Assembly: GCA_008729055.1 (NCBI GenBank)
Contig: SDUX01000010.1
Coordinates: 806,001-870,000, forward strand
Direction of reading: 5' to 3'
Length of the DNA: 64,000 nucleotides
Origin: Pyropia haitanensis
Lineage: Eukaryota; Rhodophyta; Bangiophyceae; Bangiales; Bangiaceae
The notes beneath the pieces are model-generated. The model made no database searches and was not told the DNA's origin. It saw only the letters and a program-made list of their open reading frames with translations. The translations under genes and the position numbers were made by a program. This document shows positions 53,230 to 64,000 of this stretch, piece after piece (positions within the stretch are counted from its first letter, which is position 1; every line of letters starts with the position of its first letter).

Positions 53230-55108
53230 TCAGCCTTCATCCTCGTACTCCCCGTTCTCATCCGCCCCCTCTCCTTCATAGCCCTCGTTGTCATAGCTGT
53301 CAGCCTGAACCGCGTGCTGCTCGACAGGGGCGTAGCCGTCTCCTCCCACGGCCACCACGCCGCCGCCATGGCCCGCACTGTACCTGCCGGGGTTGGCGGG
53401 TGCCACCTCCACCGCCTGCCGTTGTTCCACTTCAGCAATCTCCTGAGGCGTCGGCACGCTAAGGTGCGCGCTCAGGTACTTGTTCAGGCTCGAGATGGTC
53501 ACCACCTCCTCGTTGGCAAACACCCGCTTCAGCGCGTCGTCGCAAATAATACGCCGCCCGTCCTGCGGGTCTTGCAACCGCTTCGCGTGAATGTACACCC
53601 ACAGGGCGCGCACCACTTGGGCCCTAGACAGCACCGTCTGGCCGCCACAGACGGCGCTCAGATGCTCGTCCAATCGCTTCGGCGCCGCTAGGCCCGTCGC
53701 GGGCTTCGGTCCCGCGCTGGGCGCGGCGGCAGCCGCGGGCGCCTTGCGCTTCCGCTTCGGCTTCTTCTCCACCGGTGCCGGCTCCGCCTCGCTCTCCGAC
53801 CCCGACCCCGCTGCGGCCAACGCGGTCGCCGCCGCCGCGTCCTTCTCCTCTTGCTCCGCCAGGGTGCGTACGTCGCATTGCTCCGCGAGCGCCTGCAGTT
53901 CTGGCGAACACTCATCGGGGCGGTACACCAGGTTGGAGATGAGCTTGTTGACCGAAAAAAAGCTGAACCGGTCAACCTCGAATACCGCACGCAGCGCTTC
54001 GTCCGCCAGAATGTGCCGCTTGTCCGCCTCATCCTGCAAGTTGTGCTCCTTCACGTACGAGGTCACGCGCTTGGCAATTTGGCTACGAGGCAGCACCACT
54101 TCACCTAAGAAGTGAGCAAGCGGCTCGGCCAGCACGACCGCCTTCTTCAGACCCGACAGCTTGCGCGGCTTGGCAGAAGCACCTGCTGACCTGCTGCCAC
54201 TGGCGCTACCGTTGGCCTTGGCCGCCGGACGCGCACGCTTGGCACGCTTCTTCTCCTCAACGACAGGGGCAGCACCTGACTCGTCTGTGGTGCGCGATGC
54301 AACCCCAGGGGCCCATGGGTCATCAGACGACAGAGTAAAGTACGAACAGCAGGAAGGAAAAACGAAACCTCGATACCAACAAAAATAAACCGCCGACTGT
54401 CAGTACAGCTTCCGGATGGATCAGCGGCAGTGCCGTTCCATGTGCGGAACTGGCTGCCCTGACGCCGCTCTGCCCACCAGAGGAAGCGGATGGCATGACC
54501 GCAACAACCACAGCAACTCAAGCGGCGCACACGTGCACTACCGCGGCACCGCCAGACCCAGGGGCAGACCAGCCGCCCGGTTCACAAGCCCACTCAGCAG
54601 CGACCGACACAAGCGCTGTAGCACGCAAATCCAGACCGCCGCCGCATGCCGTCTGCACGTACAGCCGTAACGCCACAGCAGCCAAGCTCCCACGCGATTG
54701 CCGCGCTGGTGATACCCCGCGCCTCGCTCCCACCAGGCCACCCCCACTTCGCCAACACCCCCCAAACGCCAAACGGTCCCCGCATCAGCCAACCAAGAAT
54801 CAAAACGTACATGTGGCAGGTACTTCCGCCGGTGGGTACGCAGGCTCCAGGTGTTGCTGGTGCTGCTGGTCGTACCCACCCCCCCCCTCGGCGTGCGCCA
54901 CGTCGTCGGGCTGCACGGGCGTGTGCATATGCATCAGGCGGTCCACCTCATCTTTGATGAACCGTTTGCGGGGCGTCAGGTCGACACCGTGGAAGCGGCC
55001 AGCCAGGATGCCCATCATGGTCCGCACGGTCAGCGACTCAAGGTTCTCCACGGCGAGGATGTCTCCCACCGCTGCTGATAGCTCCGCATCCGACGGAACC
55101 GCCGCCAT
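53230..55108 (-). CDS. DEK_C plus two SWIB/MDM2 domains, chromatin or nucleoid protein, one intron
   Basis: Exon 1 (55108-54811) and exon 2 (54284-53230) join across a 526-nt intron (ACAT|GTACGT to CACCACAG) with matching phase 1, giving 450 aa. Residues 1-60 form a DEK_C domain (MAAVPSDAELSAAVGDILAV, LTVRTMMGILAGRFHGVDLT, KRFIKDEVDRLM). Exon 2 starts with a basic linker (VVEEKKRAKRARPAAKANGS), then SWIB 1 (AEPLAHFLGEVVLPRSQIAK, SYVKEHNLQDEADKRHILAD, RFSFFSVNKLISNLV), a KKPKRKRKAP basic region and SWIB 2 (LSRAQVVRALWVYIHAKRLQ, DGRRIICDDALKRVFANEEV). The C-terminus is Gly/Glu/Asp-rich. SWIB proteins act in SWI/SNF-type complexes; plants also have plastid-nucleoid SWIBs, and plant paralogues with DEK_C plus one or two SWIB domains are common. 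The ATG at 55108 is the first methionine of the DEK_C domain. Confidence 0.9.
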
Positions 55109-55663
55109 GGGGGGCGGCCACCCCTCCACGGCCGTGTCACCCAGCGTGCCGGCTGCGACCACACACTCCAGCTGGAAGTCCGAGTCGGGAGGAGTGGCTG
55201 CCGCCACCTAGCAGCAGTCGCTGCGCCCGATTGATTGCCTGCGTCCCCTCCCCCAACCCCCGCCCCCACGCCGACCTCAACCAGGCGCCCGACCTGACGC
55301 GTGCACGCGGCGCACCGACAGTGGCAAGTAGCCGGCCGACGACACACACCCAAGCCGGGAAGCGCGTGCGTCGACAGCACAGCGGCACCCGGATGGCGGC
55401 GGTAGCGGTCGTGGGTCCGTCGCCACGCACTCCCCCCGACCGTCTCGGCCTCCCCCTCCCCCCTCCTCCCCCCCCTAGAGTATTCGCGCACGACGCGTCC
55501 CGGGGCTGCACACGGGCAGGCAGCCGCGCTCCGCGCACCGTGGAACGGCGGCCGCAGCGGCCGCGTGGCGGGCCGGTCGCAGCTGGCAGCGCGGGTCCGC
55601 CGCGGCCGCAACGGCCGCAACAGCGCGGGTGGCAACGACGGTGGCGGCGGCGGAGGCGGAGGC

Positions 55664-55698
<35 letters not shown>

Positions 55699-56217
55699 GC
55701 GTGGGCGTTGGCGTCGGCCGCAGCGCGACCCGAACCGCGCGCGCTCGTGTGTCCCCGCCCCCCCCCCCCCCCCCCCCGCCCGCCCCTCGCCGATGGGCCG
55801 CCGTGCACCCGCCGTCAGACCCGCGCCGCAGCCTACCGGCGAGCGCCCCCCTCTGCGGCGCCCGCGTGCCGACGGACGGCCGGCGGCAGCGTGGCCCAGA
55901 CCCCGCCGGCGGCGGCGGCGGTGGCCCACGTGCGCCGGCCGCCCACCCACCCACCCCTCACCCACCCGGCGGCGGCGGCGGGCGGCCAAGGCAGCAACCC
56001 AGCCCCTCTCCACACCTGCACCCGCCAGCCCCCCCTGCGGCACGCACGCGGCGGCGGGGGCGGCAAAACCCCGCCAGCGCGGGATCGGCGGCCGCCGGAC
56101 GGCCGGCCGGCCGGCGCCGAGCGCGGCGCGCAACCCCCAGCCGCCCCCAGGGGGTGCCTGGGACACGCACACGGAGGGGGGGGGCACGAAGTGGAGGAGA
56201 GGTGGAGCAGGGGGGGT

Positions 56218-56250
<33 letters not shown>

Positions 56251-58317
56251 GTGGGCGTGCGCCCCCCCCCCGTGCTGGCGTGCGGCGGACGAGGCCCCAC
56301 CCGGCGTGTCGCGGCCGCCGGCGGAGGCTGGCGCCCCCCCCGCGGGCCCCCCACTCTGCGTGCAGCCGCCAGCCGCGGCGGCGGCAGCGGCGACGCTCTC
56401 TCCCCGCTGCGCAGCGTGCCGGCCCGCCGGCGGCTGGTCCGCGCGCGCGCGGCCGTGTGCCCGCCCGCCACACATCCGGTTTGGGCGAGCGCCTCGGTGG
56501 CCGCCTCGTGGGCGGGGGTTTGGAGGTGGCGGGGGTGGGGGGGGCGGGTCGGTGGGTGGCTGGGTGCGGGGACGTTGCAGAGAAAGGTGCGGTGTAGAGG
56601 GGAGCGAGGTGGGGTGGCGAGGGGGGGGGGGGGTTGGCACGGCGGCCAGAGCGTCAGCGCCCAACGCCGCGGCCGCCACCTCCCCCCCCGAAGGGACCCC
56701 CCGCTGTGGGTGCAAAGGCGTGCCTGCCGGGCGGGCTGCCCGTCGCTCGCCGCCCCCGCACCCGTCGGCGAGCGCACGCGGCGCCCACACGCCGCGGCGG
56801 CCGTGTCGCGGCCCGCGGTTCCACCGCGGCTGCCCCGCCAATCGGATTGGGCAAGGCCGCGCGCGGCCGGCGGCGGGCAGCGGGGAGAGTTTGGATGGGC
56901 ACGGCCGGCGGCGGCGCGGGCAGACGCTGCCCAAATCCAAGTCGACCCCCCCCACCAGGGCGGCGTGGGATTGAGGCGAACTGGCGCGCCGGTGGGAGTG
57001 GTGGCGGGGGTGCCCCGCAAACTGTCCACCCTTCAATCCACAACAGGGGCAGCGAGGGCAGGGGGTTGGGCGCCGCCGCCGACCGCCGCCGCCCGTTCTT
57101 CCGCCCTGCAGGCGTAGTGCCCCCCACCCCCCTGCCCGTGCTCAGTGCCCCCCCTGCAGACACCGCCGCGGCGGTCGCAACCCACGCTCCCTCTGGGGAG
57201 ACGCCTCTCCCACCACCCCCCCTCCGCCACCCACAAGGCACGCTTGAGGCCTGCGACGCCTTGCCGTCCGACCCGCCCCGCAGGCTGGTTGGCCTCTGTC
57301 GCGCTCACGCCCGTCGGCGGAGGCCGTGGCGGCCGCCATCCACGCCGCCACGGGCCCCGCCCGGCGCCCCGGGCCGACGGCACGAGGCGTGACCCGCCGC
57401 CCGGCGACGAGACCGCCGCCGCCACTCCGCACCCTCCCCCCACTCCGGCTGCACCCCCCCGCACGGGACCTCCCACCGCGAGCCGCCGCCCGCGGCCAAT
57501 CCAACGCCGGACGCGGGGTCTCGACCCGACGGCGGAGGGCCCCAGCGCGGCGGCCGAGGGCAGGGCTGAAAAAAACGGGATCCGTGCCCTCCCGCCAGCC
57601 GCGGGCAGAAGGCCCCCTCCCCTCACAACCTCCACCCCACTCTCCCCCTCTCGAGACTCGGCCAGCGGCGGCGCGTGGCGCAGGCGTGCGTGCACTGCCG
57701 GCGCGGGCAGGCGGTCATCGGGCGTCGGCGCTACTTCGGCGCGCACCCTTTCCATATCATGGGAAATAGCCCCCCCTCTGGGCGGGCCCCGTCGCGCCTC
57801 GCTCCGTCACGGCGCCCCAGAGAGGCCCGGGCGGGACGCGAATCTGCCCAAACCTCCCCCCCCTCGTCCCCACCCCGCAGGGGGACCCCCGTACGCCTAC
57901 GGCTGGTCTGCGCCCGCCGCGCAGCGACTGGCGTGCGAAATTGGAGGAGCAAGGGCGGCGCCGGGCCCGGCGTGCGGCCGCCAGCGGCGCGCGCCACCCA
58001 CCGCCAAGCCGCGGCCCAGAGAGGGGGTGGCGGCGCCGACGAGATGGCGTGGCAAGGCCGCTGGCCAACGTCGCGGGCGGAAAAAGAGCCGGCACGAGCA
58101 CGCGCCCCGGAAGGAGCGCCGCGCCCCGTCCCGCCGCCGTCGCCAGCCACAGCCGAGTGGCAGGGGACGGCGGCCAGCCCGCCGTGGGGCACGCCGCGCC
58201 CCTGGAGGAAGGGGTGGCGGGTCGGTCTGGCGGGCCACACGTCATCAGGCAGCCGTTCACAGGCATGTCTGCTTGACAGCCGGATGGGTGTAGTAAGGTC
58301 GATCCATCCAAGCGAGT
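55109..58317. other. GC-rich low-complexity region, no secure gene
   Basis: GGC repeats at 55625-55700, a G tract of about 40 with few interruptions at 56209-56249, C runs at 55759-55777. Open frames up to 669 aa on both strands overlap one another and contain no domain. Gene-free as far as I can tell. Confidence 0.45.
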
Positions 58318-58870
58318 CATGGATGGCAATTAGGCCCCAGAGCGAGTGGTTGTGCCGCGGGTAATTTTTTGTAATTATCAGCATGGCCCCCAGACGGGCT
58401 CGAATGGAGTTTGAAATGCGCCGAGCTGCACGATGCCTCAAGCAACACGGGCCAAGATCTTTGGAGCGGCTTGGTCGTCATGGAACACGCGGGAATGTGT
58501 TTGTCGTGATTGCGCGTCGGAAGGGGTCTGTGCTGCTTGTGGAGCCTGCGAGATCTTGTGCTGCTGACGCCGCCAGAGGAGGCTACGGCTGCCGACGCGC
58601 CTGCTGCGCCATTGAGTGCTGGTGGAGCGTCAAAAGGCCTCGGATGCGGTCGTTCCCTTGGCCCCGACGGCACAACCACGTGAGGTGATCAATCCCATCA
58701 GGAAATGGCCAGAGCAGGCTGTATTGATTGGGCAAGACTTCGGAGGCCTCCTGGATGCTGCCGATTGTTGGTTTAAGGCCTCTCCCTTCTTTGTCCTATC
58801 CCTTTTTGGCGCCAGCCGTGCCAAGCAAAGCAGGGCTGCAAAGAAGTGCACGTCGAAGAGATGATGATGT
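58318..58870 (+). other. AT-richer patch with broken reading frames
   Basis: GC content falls to about 55%. An ATG at 58383 opens MAPRRARMEFEMRRAARCLK and GNVFVVIARRKGSVLLVEPA to 58688; a different frame carries VINPIRKWPEQAVLIGQDFG with LLDAADCWFKASPFFVLSLF to 58862, and a third has TPPEEATAADAPAAPLSAGG in between. The pieces look like one decayed protein with frameshifts, perhaps a mobile-element remnant, but I recognise no family. Confidence 0.3.
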
Positions 58871-59427
58871 GTCGTCTAGGCCTACCACAGGCGACGAGAT
58901 GGTCGGGGGGGGGAGGGGGGAATGGGGAGGCGTCATCCGATGTGGCGCTCGTGTTGGGCGCCGCGCCCGCTGCCGCCTGCGCCCAGGACAAGCGGCTGCG
59001 CGGAACGGTCGGCGGCCAAAGCAGCGGCCGCCGCCAGGCAGTAGCTGCTGCTGTGATGGCCGCAGGGGGGCGCTGCCGCCCCCCGCCGCCCGCACCCCTC
59101 CCCTGCTACCGGGCGGTGGCGCGCCGCCCTTGCCGCGTTGGCTGCGGCCTGGCCTCCGCCTTTGACGGTTCCCCGCCGACGCCCGACTGCCCTCCCCCCG
59201 ACGCACTGGCCGCCGCGGCCACCGTGTCGCTGGTGGCCATCGTACGCCGCGCCCCTTTCCCGCACGGCGCCTGCCTTGGCCGCCACTCCATTGGCAGAGG
59301 GCGCCGCGATAGCCACGGCGACGGTGGCGGCTGCCGTGGGGACCACGGAGCGGGCGGTAGCAATGGTGGCCACGGCGGTAGGGGCGGCCACCACAGCGAC
59401 GCCAGCGCGGCGGCGGCGGTGGAGGCT

Positions 59428-59464
<37 letters not shown>

Positions 59465-60209
59465 CGGTGGTGGCGGCGCAGGACCGTGGCGCTGCCGGTG
59501 GCCGGCGCGGGCGCGAGGTGCGGCGCGGCGGGGCGGTGCCACGGGAGCCGCCGCCGCTGCTGGCGACTCGCTCTACAGCCGCCTCGCCGGGTTGGCCGAC
59601 CAGAGGCACGGTGCCACCGCGCCGTCTAGAGGGAGGGGGGGGTGCCGCCGGTGGTCCCCGCCGCCGTGGGGGCGCCGCGCACGGTGCGCACGGTATTGCC
59701 ACCGACGCGTCCCGCGGCTGCTGCCATTGACGTGCGTCGGTCGCGGCGGCGTCTGCGTTGGGACGGACCCTCCCCATGCCGGACCATGCCGCGGCTTGGA
59801 CGGGGGGAAGCGGCGGGCGCCCATCCCCCCGACCGTCGATTTCTTTCCGCGTCGCGCTCTCCCACCCCCCCCCCCCTTTTCTCCCTCAAATCCCCCTCCT
59901 CCCCCCCTCACCCTCGGGTGCTGATGATGGCTTGACCCGCCGCTGCGACTGGACCGCCGCCGCCCGCGTTGGGCGGTGCCTCTCGGCGGCGGCGGCGCGC
60001 TCCTCGCCGCCGCCGTCGCGGTGTCGGCCGTCGTCTGCTCCACTGCAACCTGCCGCCCTCTTCCGGCGCGGCGGCCCGTCCAGTCCCTCTCATCCCCGAT
60101 CCGACGCGCGGAGGCGTGGCCCGGCCGCTGGCGCGCCGGTCGGCCGTCTGGTTTTATTTTTTTTTTGTTTTTGTTTTTGTTTTTTTTTGTTTTTTCCTTG
60201 CGGGCGGCC
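58871..60209. other. GC-rich region, no secure gene; T/G tract
   Basis: Weak coding-like stretches exist on both strands between 58930 and 59640. C runs at 59862-59876 and a tract of T10 plus repeated GT5 at 60155-60196. The last lies directly upstream of a possible start at 60210. Confidence 0.35.
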
Positions 60210-60966
60210 ATGGCGCGGCGCAACGGAGGAGACGTTGGCGGGGTTGTGTGCGCGGCGATGGCCGCGTCGCACGCCGCGGCGGCTGTCGCGACGGCGGCAC
60301 GTTGAAACAGCTACCACCTTGGCGTCGCGGGCGGTGGATGGAGCGGCGGCGGCGGCGGCGGCCGCGGCTGCGGCGGCCGCGGCGGCACCGTCTGGAGTGG
60401 TGGCGGCGGGTGGCGGGAGGGGGGGGGGCGGTGAGGGTGGTGGTCGCGGTAGCCTCCAGGGGACGTCTCCAGGGGACGGTTGGTTTTGTCGGCCGTGGCG
60501 CGTCGCCGCGTGGCCGCGTCGGCGGTGCCGGTGGCGACAGCGGCGAGGGGGGGGGGGGGGGTGGGGGGGGGGTGCCACAGGGGTGGCACCGGGGGTGGCG
60601 CTGGTGCCACGGGCGGTTCCGGCGGTGGGGGTGGCGGCGGCCGCGGCGGTGGTTCTTGGGGGGAGGGGGGGGGGGGTGCCGCTGGTGGGGGCGGTGGTCG
60701 TCGTGGTAGCGGTGGCAGTGGCGGTGGTAGTGGTCGGAGCGGGGGCACGGGGGGGGGCGGGGGGGGGGGCACGCCCCCACCGGGGGTGCGGCCGCGTACG
60801 CCGACGCGCTGGCGGCGTTTGGCGCGTATGCCAAGGCGGCGTTGGGGGTTGCCGACGCGGCCGGCGCGGCCGTCTTTGGGCGCCTCGTCGTGGCGGTCGA
60901 CGCGGGCGGCGGCGGGGCGGGGTACTCCAGGCGGCCGGGGGTATGGTGGGGGGCAAACCACGGCTG
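60210..60966 (+). CDS. Possible Ala-rich protein, model uncertain
   Basis: The ATG at 60210 (GGCCATGGC) begins MARRNGGDVGGVVCAAMAAS and HAAAAVATAA and stops at 60303. Farther on, hydrophobic frames (VPLVGAVVVVVAVAVAVVVV at about 60678) and a coding-like end (YADALAAFGAYAKAALGVAD, GAAVFGRLVVAVDAGGG, WWGANHG, stop at 60966) lie in different frames separated by G runs at 60550-60565, 60662-60672 and 60748-60770. These may be pieces of one membrane protein broken at homopolymers. No family recognised; it could also be composition noise. Confidence 0.25.
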
Positions 60967-61039
60967 AGGCGGCGGCGGCAGCGGCGGTGGCGGCGGTGGT
61001 GGCGGAGCGTCGCCTACGGCGACGCCGACGGCGGCGGCG

Positions 61040-61086
<47 letters not shown>

Positions 61087-61801
61087 GGCGGCGGGCCCGC
61101 CGCGCGCGCGCGTCGGCCGCGCGCGGCGGGCGCGGCGCGCGCGTGCACGCCGCGACGGTGGTGGCGGCGGCGGCAACGCGCGAGCCCGACACGCCGGCGC
61201 CGCCGCTACCGCCGACGGTGGTGCTCGCACCGGGGGTGTGGCCGTACCGGGGGGGGGTGGCGTGTGGGTGGCGATGGCGGCGGCCTGGGTGGTGCCGCTG
61301 CCGGTGGGGGGGAGGTTTGGGGGGGGGGTGGGGGGGGGGGGAGGGGGGGGAGGGGGGGGGTTGCGTCGCCCCGCCGCGCGTCGCGGGTCGCCGCGCGGCG
61401 GCTCGCGGCGGCGGTGTCCCGCCCGCTGGTGGGGGCGCCTGCCGCCGCGGTGCCGCTCGGCCGCCGCCACGCGCGCCGCGCGGCGCGCCGCGGTCGCCCC
61501 GATCGCCGGGCGGGTCGGCGCGGCGCGCGCCGCCGCCGCCGCCACCACCGCCGCCACCACCGCCGCCACCACCACCGTCACCGCCGCCGCTGCCGCCGCC
61601 GCCACCGCCACCGTCGCGGCTGCCGCCGCCACTGCCGGCCACGCCGGTGGCGCCGCGTCGACCGCCGCAGCGGCGGCCGCCGCGGCCGACACGCCGCCGC
61701 GGCACCCGGTGGTGGCGGTCGCGGCGGTGGCGGCGGCGGCGGCGTGGCCGGCGTGGGCGGGACGGGCCCTCCCGTTTGCCGTGTGGCGACCGGCCGCCGC
61801 C

Positions 61802-61877
<76 letters not shown>

Positions 61878-62249
61878 CATGCTGCGGCCGCCGCGGCAGC
61901 GGCGGCCGTGGCAGCCGCCGCCGCCGCCGCCGCCACCCCCCGCCACGCCCGGCCCGCCGTGGGCGGCGCCCGCGTCGCGGCACGCCGCCGCCGCCGCCGC
62001 CGCGGCGGTCACCCCGCCGAGCCGCCGCGCCGCGCCCGGTGGCCGAGGCGGTGCCCGCCCCCCGCCCCAACCCGGGGGGGGGGGGGGGGGGAGGGACGCG
62101 CGGGGGGGGGGCGTCCGACCGCCGCCGCCGGCACCACCACCACCGCCGCCGCTGCTGACCCGGCGTCGGTGCCGCCGGGCGGGCTTCCCCCCCAACGGCG
62201 GCGGCGGCGGCGGCGGTGGCGGCGCCCCCCCCCCCCGCCCGCCCCCCCC
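60967..62249. other. GCC/GGC trinucleotide-rich region
   Basis: Long stretches of GGCGGC and GCCGCC, G runs (61310-61360, 62070-62110). It keeps frames open for more than 1000 codons on both strands, which reflects the absence of A/T rather than coding. A weak plus-strand signal (ADTPPRHPVVAVAAVAAAAA, WAGRALPFAVWRPAAA) lies near 61690-61805. Confidence 0.35.
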
Positions 62250-62491
62250 CCCGGGCGCGCTGGCTTCGTTTGTAGAGCTGCTCGTGACGGCCGCGGCCGA
62301 GGCGGCCACCCCCGCCCGCCTCTCGCTGCACCCACAGCTCTGCTGGGCGGGCGGTGTGCTGCGGGGGCCGGCCGGTGACCTCGCTGCCGCACCACCATGG
62401 GCGGCGGCTGCTGCTCGCCGTTGCGGCGGCCGCCACGACCGACCCGCCGTCACCGTCGCTGGACCGTTGGCGGGGGGGGGGGGGTGTGTGT

Positions 62492-62529
<38 letters not shown>

Positions 62530-63133
62530 GATCGCCGCGGCGGCCGCCGCGGCGGCCGCCGCAACCGCCAACCGCGAACGCGCGGGTGGCGGCGGTCGGC
62601 GCGTGCCGCCGGCGGCGGCGGCCGCTGCCGACCCCGCCCGGCGGCGGCGGCGGCGGCCTCGCCCGCGGCTGGCCGCCGCGTCGGCCGCCGCCGCCGCCGC
62701 GGCGGCCGCCGTCGGCCGCCGCGGTGCCGCCGCGGCGGCCGCGGCGGCCGCCCGCCGCGACACCTTGGTGGCCGCCCGCCAGACGGTGGCCGGCGAGCCA
62801 CGGCCGCCGCTCCTCGCGACCGCCGCGGTGCCGCCGTGCGTCGTTGCGCTCCTGACGGCGGCCGATGGGGGCGGGGGGGGGGAAGGCGGGGGGGGGGGGA
62901 GGCGCTCGGCCAACGTGTCATCGCGTTCCGCTCCTTGACGCGGGGGTGGGGGGGGGGGGGGGGTGGGGGGGGCGTGCACATCCCCGCCGCCGCCGCCGCG
63001 CCGCCAATGGTAGTGGCGGCGGCGGCGCCACGCTGCTGCCGGCGGCGCACGCCGCACCGGCCGCCGCCGCGGCCACCTCCAATGGTCGGCCGCCCGCGGC
63101 GGCGGCCACCCGCCGACGGTGGTGGCGTGGCCA

Positions 63134-63170
<37 letters not shown>

Positions 63171-63392
63171 GGTATAGCCGCGGCGGGCTGCCGGCGCGGC
63201 GGCCGCGTCGGCCGCGGCGGCCCGCTGCGGGTGTGCGTCGCGGCCGCGTGGGTGGCGGCGACCGACGGGCGGCTCGCGGCGGCGTTGTTGGGCGGCGGAG
63301 CGGGCGGCGGTGGCGGCCGCCGCGTGCGGGGGTACGGGGAGGCACACCCAGTTAAGGGTGGTCGCTGGGATCTGAAAAAGAACGAGTTATAG
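62250..63392 (+). CDS. Possible C-terminal part of an Ala-rich protein with several frame changes
   Basis: Coding-like plus-strand segments succeed one another in three frames: ALASFVELLVTAAAEAATPA with RLSLHPQLCWAGGVLRG (about 62258-62400), RLLLAVAAAATTDPPSPSLD and later LATAAVPPCVVALLTAADGG (62410-62870), then ATLLPAAHAAPAAAAATSNG (63020-63090) and PLRVCVAAAWVAATDGRLAA through GYGEAHPVKGGRWDLKKNEL, stop at 63390. Each switch falls on a G run (62469-62482, 62872-62901, 62945-62972). Sequence after the stop is abruptly AT-rich, as at other gene ends. No family recognised and the start is unknown. Confidence 0.3.
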
Positions 63393-63628
63393 CAAATACA
63401 TCCACATTTCAAGAGGCACTTTCACGCAGTTCACGCGGTGGGTGGGCCAGCAACGCCGTGGAACGCACCATCTCTCGTCCACCCCGCTATCGACCGCATC
63501 GCTCTGTGACCCCCCCAGCCTTCCCAGCCACCGTCGGCGTCTTACCGACGGGGCGCTCGGATCGGACTTTCCCTCCTTTGAGTTTCTGTGCTGTCTCCTC
63601 GGTCGGCTACACCTGGGTAACTCACGCT

Positions 63629-64000
63629 ATGAGCGCTCCAGCAATGGACCACATCCCAAGGTATGTTTCGACGTGTGGCCGTGAAGCGGAGTGAAGCGCT
63701 TATGTACCGCTGGGGGTTATGGTGCAATCAATCGGGGCAGATCTTTCTGGTTGTGCCCATACAAGGTAACCATGCGAGTCTGCATCGCTTCCTATTTTCT
63801 GTATTTTTTTTCTCGGCGCTGACCGTGTTCTTCTCTTTTTTTTTCCTGGCGCAGTGGTGTACATGAGGCCGCCTGTCTGGTAAAGGATTTTGTTGATTGT
63901 ACCTCTGGACGGCACCTGGCTTTTGTCTGCACCTCGTGTGTCACTCCTTTCCTCCACTCCACCCTCGCTACGGACGAGTGGCTCGCCGGTGGCAGAAACG
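63629..64000 (+). CDS. Start of an unidentified spliced gene, 3' partial
   Basis: Exon 1 is 63629-63660 (MSAPAMDHIP plus two bases), the intron 63661-63854 begins GTATGT and ends with a T-rich tract and CTGGCGCAG, and exon 2 runs from 63855 to the window edge. The junction (AG|T, Ser) keeps the frame, and exon 2 reads GVHEAACLVKDFVDCTSGRH, LAFVCTSCVTPFLHSTLATD and EWLAGGRN without a stop and with normal amino-acid composition. ATG 63629 is the first in frame. I do not recognise the family; several Cys residues are close together (C-x2-C spacing in CTSC). The protein must extend well past the window. Confidence 0.55.

Noticed and set aside
59758..63345. Open frames longer than 1000 codons on both strands over the same 3 kb
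   Set aside because: The region is almost only GGC/GCC, so stop codons are absent on both strands. Composition explains the frames; only short coding-like segments were kept, with low confidence.
63855..64000. Phosphopantothenate-cysteine ligase for the gene at the right edge
   Set aside because: FVCTSCVTPFL is superficially like VTSGGTTVPLE, but the diagnostic glycines are missing, so no name was given.
1..64000. CRISPR arrays, rRNA genes, integrase or transposase genes, prophage
   Set aside because: I looked for direct repeats with unique spacers, rRNA signatures and the usual recombinase motifs and saw none; the genome is eukaryotic.

Overview
The window looks like nuclear DNA of a photosynthetic eukaryote; my best guess is a bangiophycean red alga such as Porphyra or Pyropia, which is an inference. 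Reasons: very high GC with long G or C runs, coding dominated by Ala/Gly/Pro/Arg, compact genes with few GT-AG introns (clear ones start GTACGT, GTACGG, GTGCGT or GTATGT), a plant-type DEG protease, a DUF1995 protein with a plastid-like leader, a eukaryotic-type phosphatidylinositol synthase, a SWIB/DEK_C protein, a YEATS domain, and a tRNA-Arg gene with an intron at 37/38.

Layout. 1-2.5 kb: end of an Ala/Gly-rich protein. 3-8.3 kb: two secreted proteinase K-like subtilases facing each other, an old inverted duplication that includes upstream flank. 8.5-9.3 and 12.0-12.8 kb: two related foldback-type elements in otherwise low-complexity DNA. 13.2-15.1 kb: glycine-rich, TGD5-like membrane protein with polyQ. 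15.6-16.7 kb: EMAPII-type tRNA-binding protein. 17.4-19.4 kb: membrane-anchored pepsin-like protein that seems to lack its active site. 20.9-25.3 kb: low-complexity hypotheticals. 27.5-28.6 kb: GNAT acetyltransferase. 29.7-31.7 kb: DEG9-like protease. 32.7-33.4 kb: broken YEATS gene, then tRNA-Arg(ACG). 34.3-35.5 kb: DUF1995. 38.9-40.9 kb: membrane protein with a beta-sandwich-like domain. 41.9-42.3 kb: minisatellite. 42.6-44.2 kb: ZIP metal transporter with GCN4-type sites upstream. 45.2-46.1 kb: small two-exon membrane protein. 47.9-49.7 kb: four-exon phosphatidylinositol synthase. 50.7-51.2 kb: TspO. 51.4-52.5 kb: MDR-type dehydrogenase. 53.2-55.1 kb: DEK_C plus two SWIB domains. 55-63.4 kb: mostly GC-only low-complexity DNA with weak coding signal. 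63.6-64 kb: start of a spliced gene that leaves the window.

The genes do not form a pathway or operon; each is a separate housekeeping, membrane or secretory function. A recurrent feature is that reading frames of recognisable proteins change exactly at G or C runs of about nine or more bases (at least nine cases). This suggests wrong run lengths in the assembly, or unstable tracts, so several models below are given as one span with the frame changes stated.
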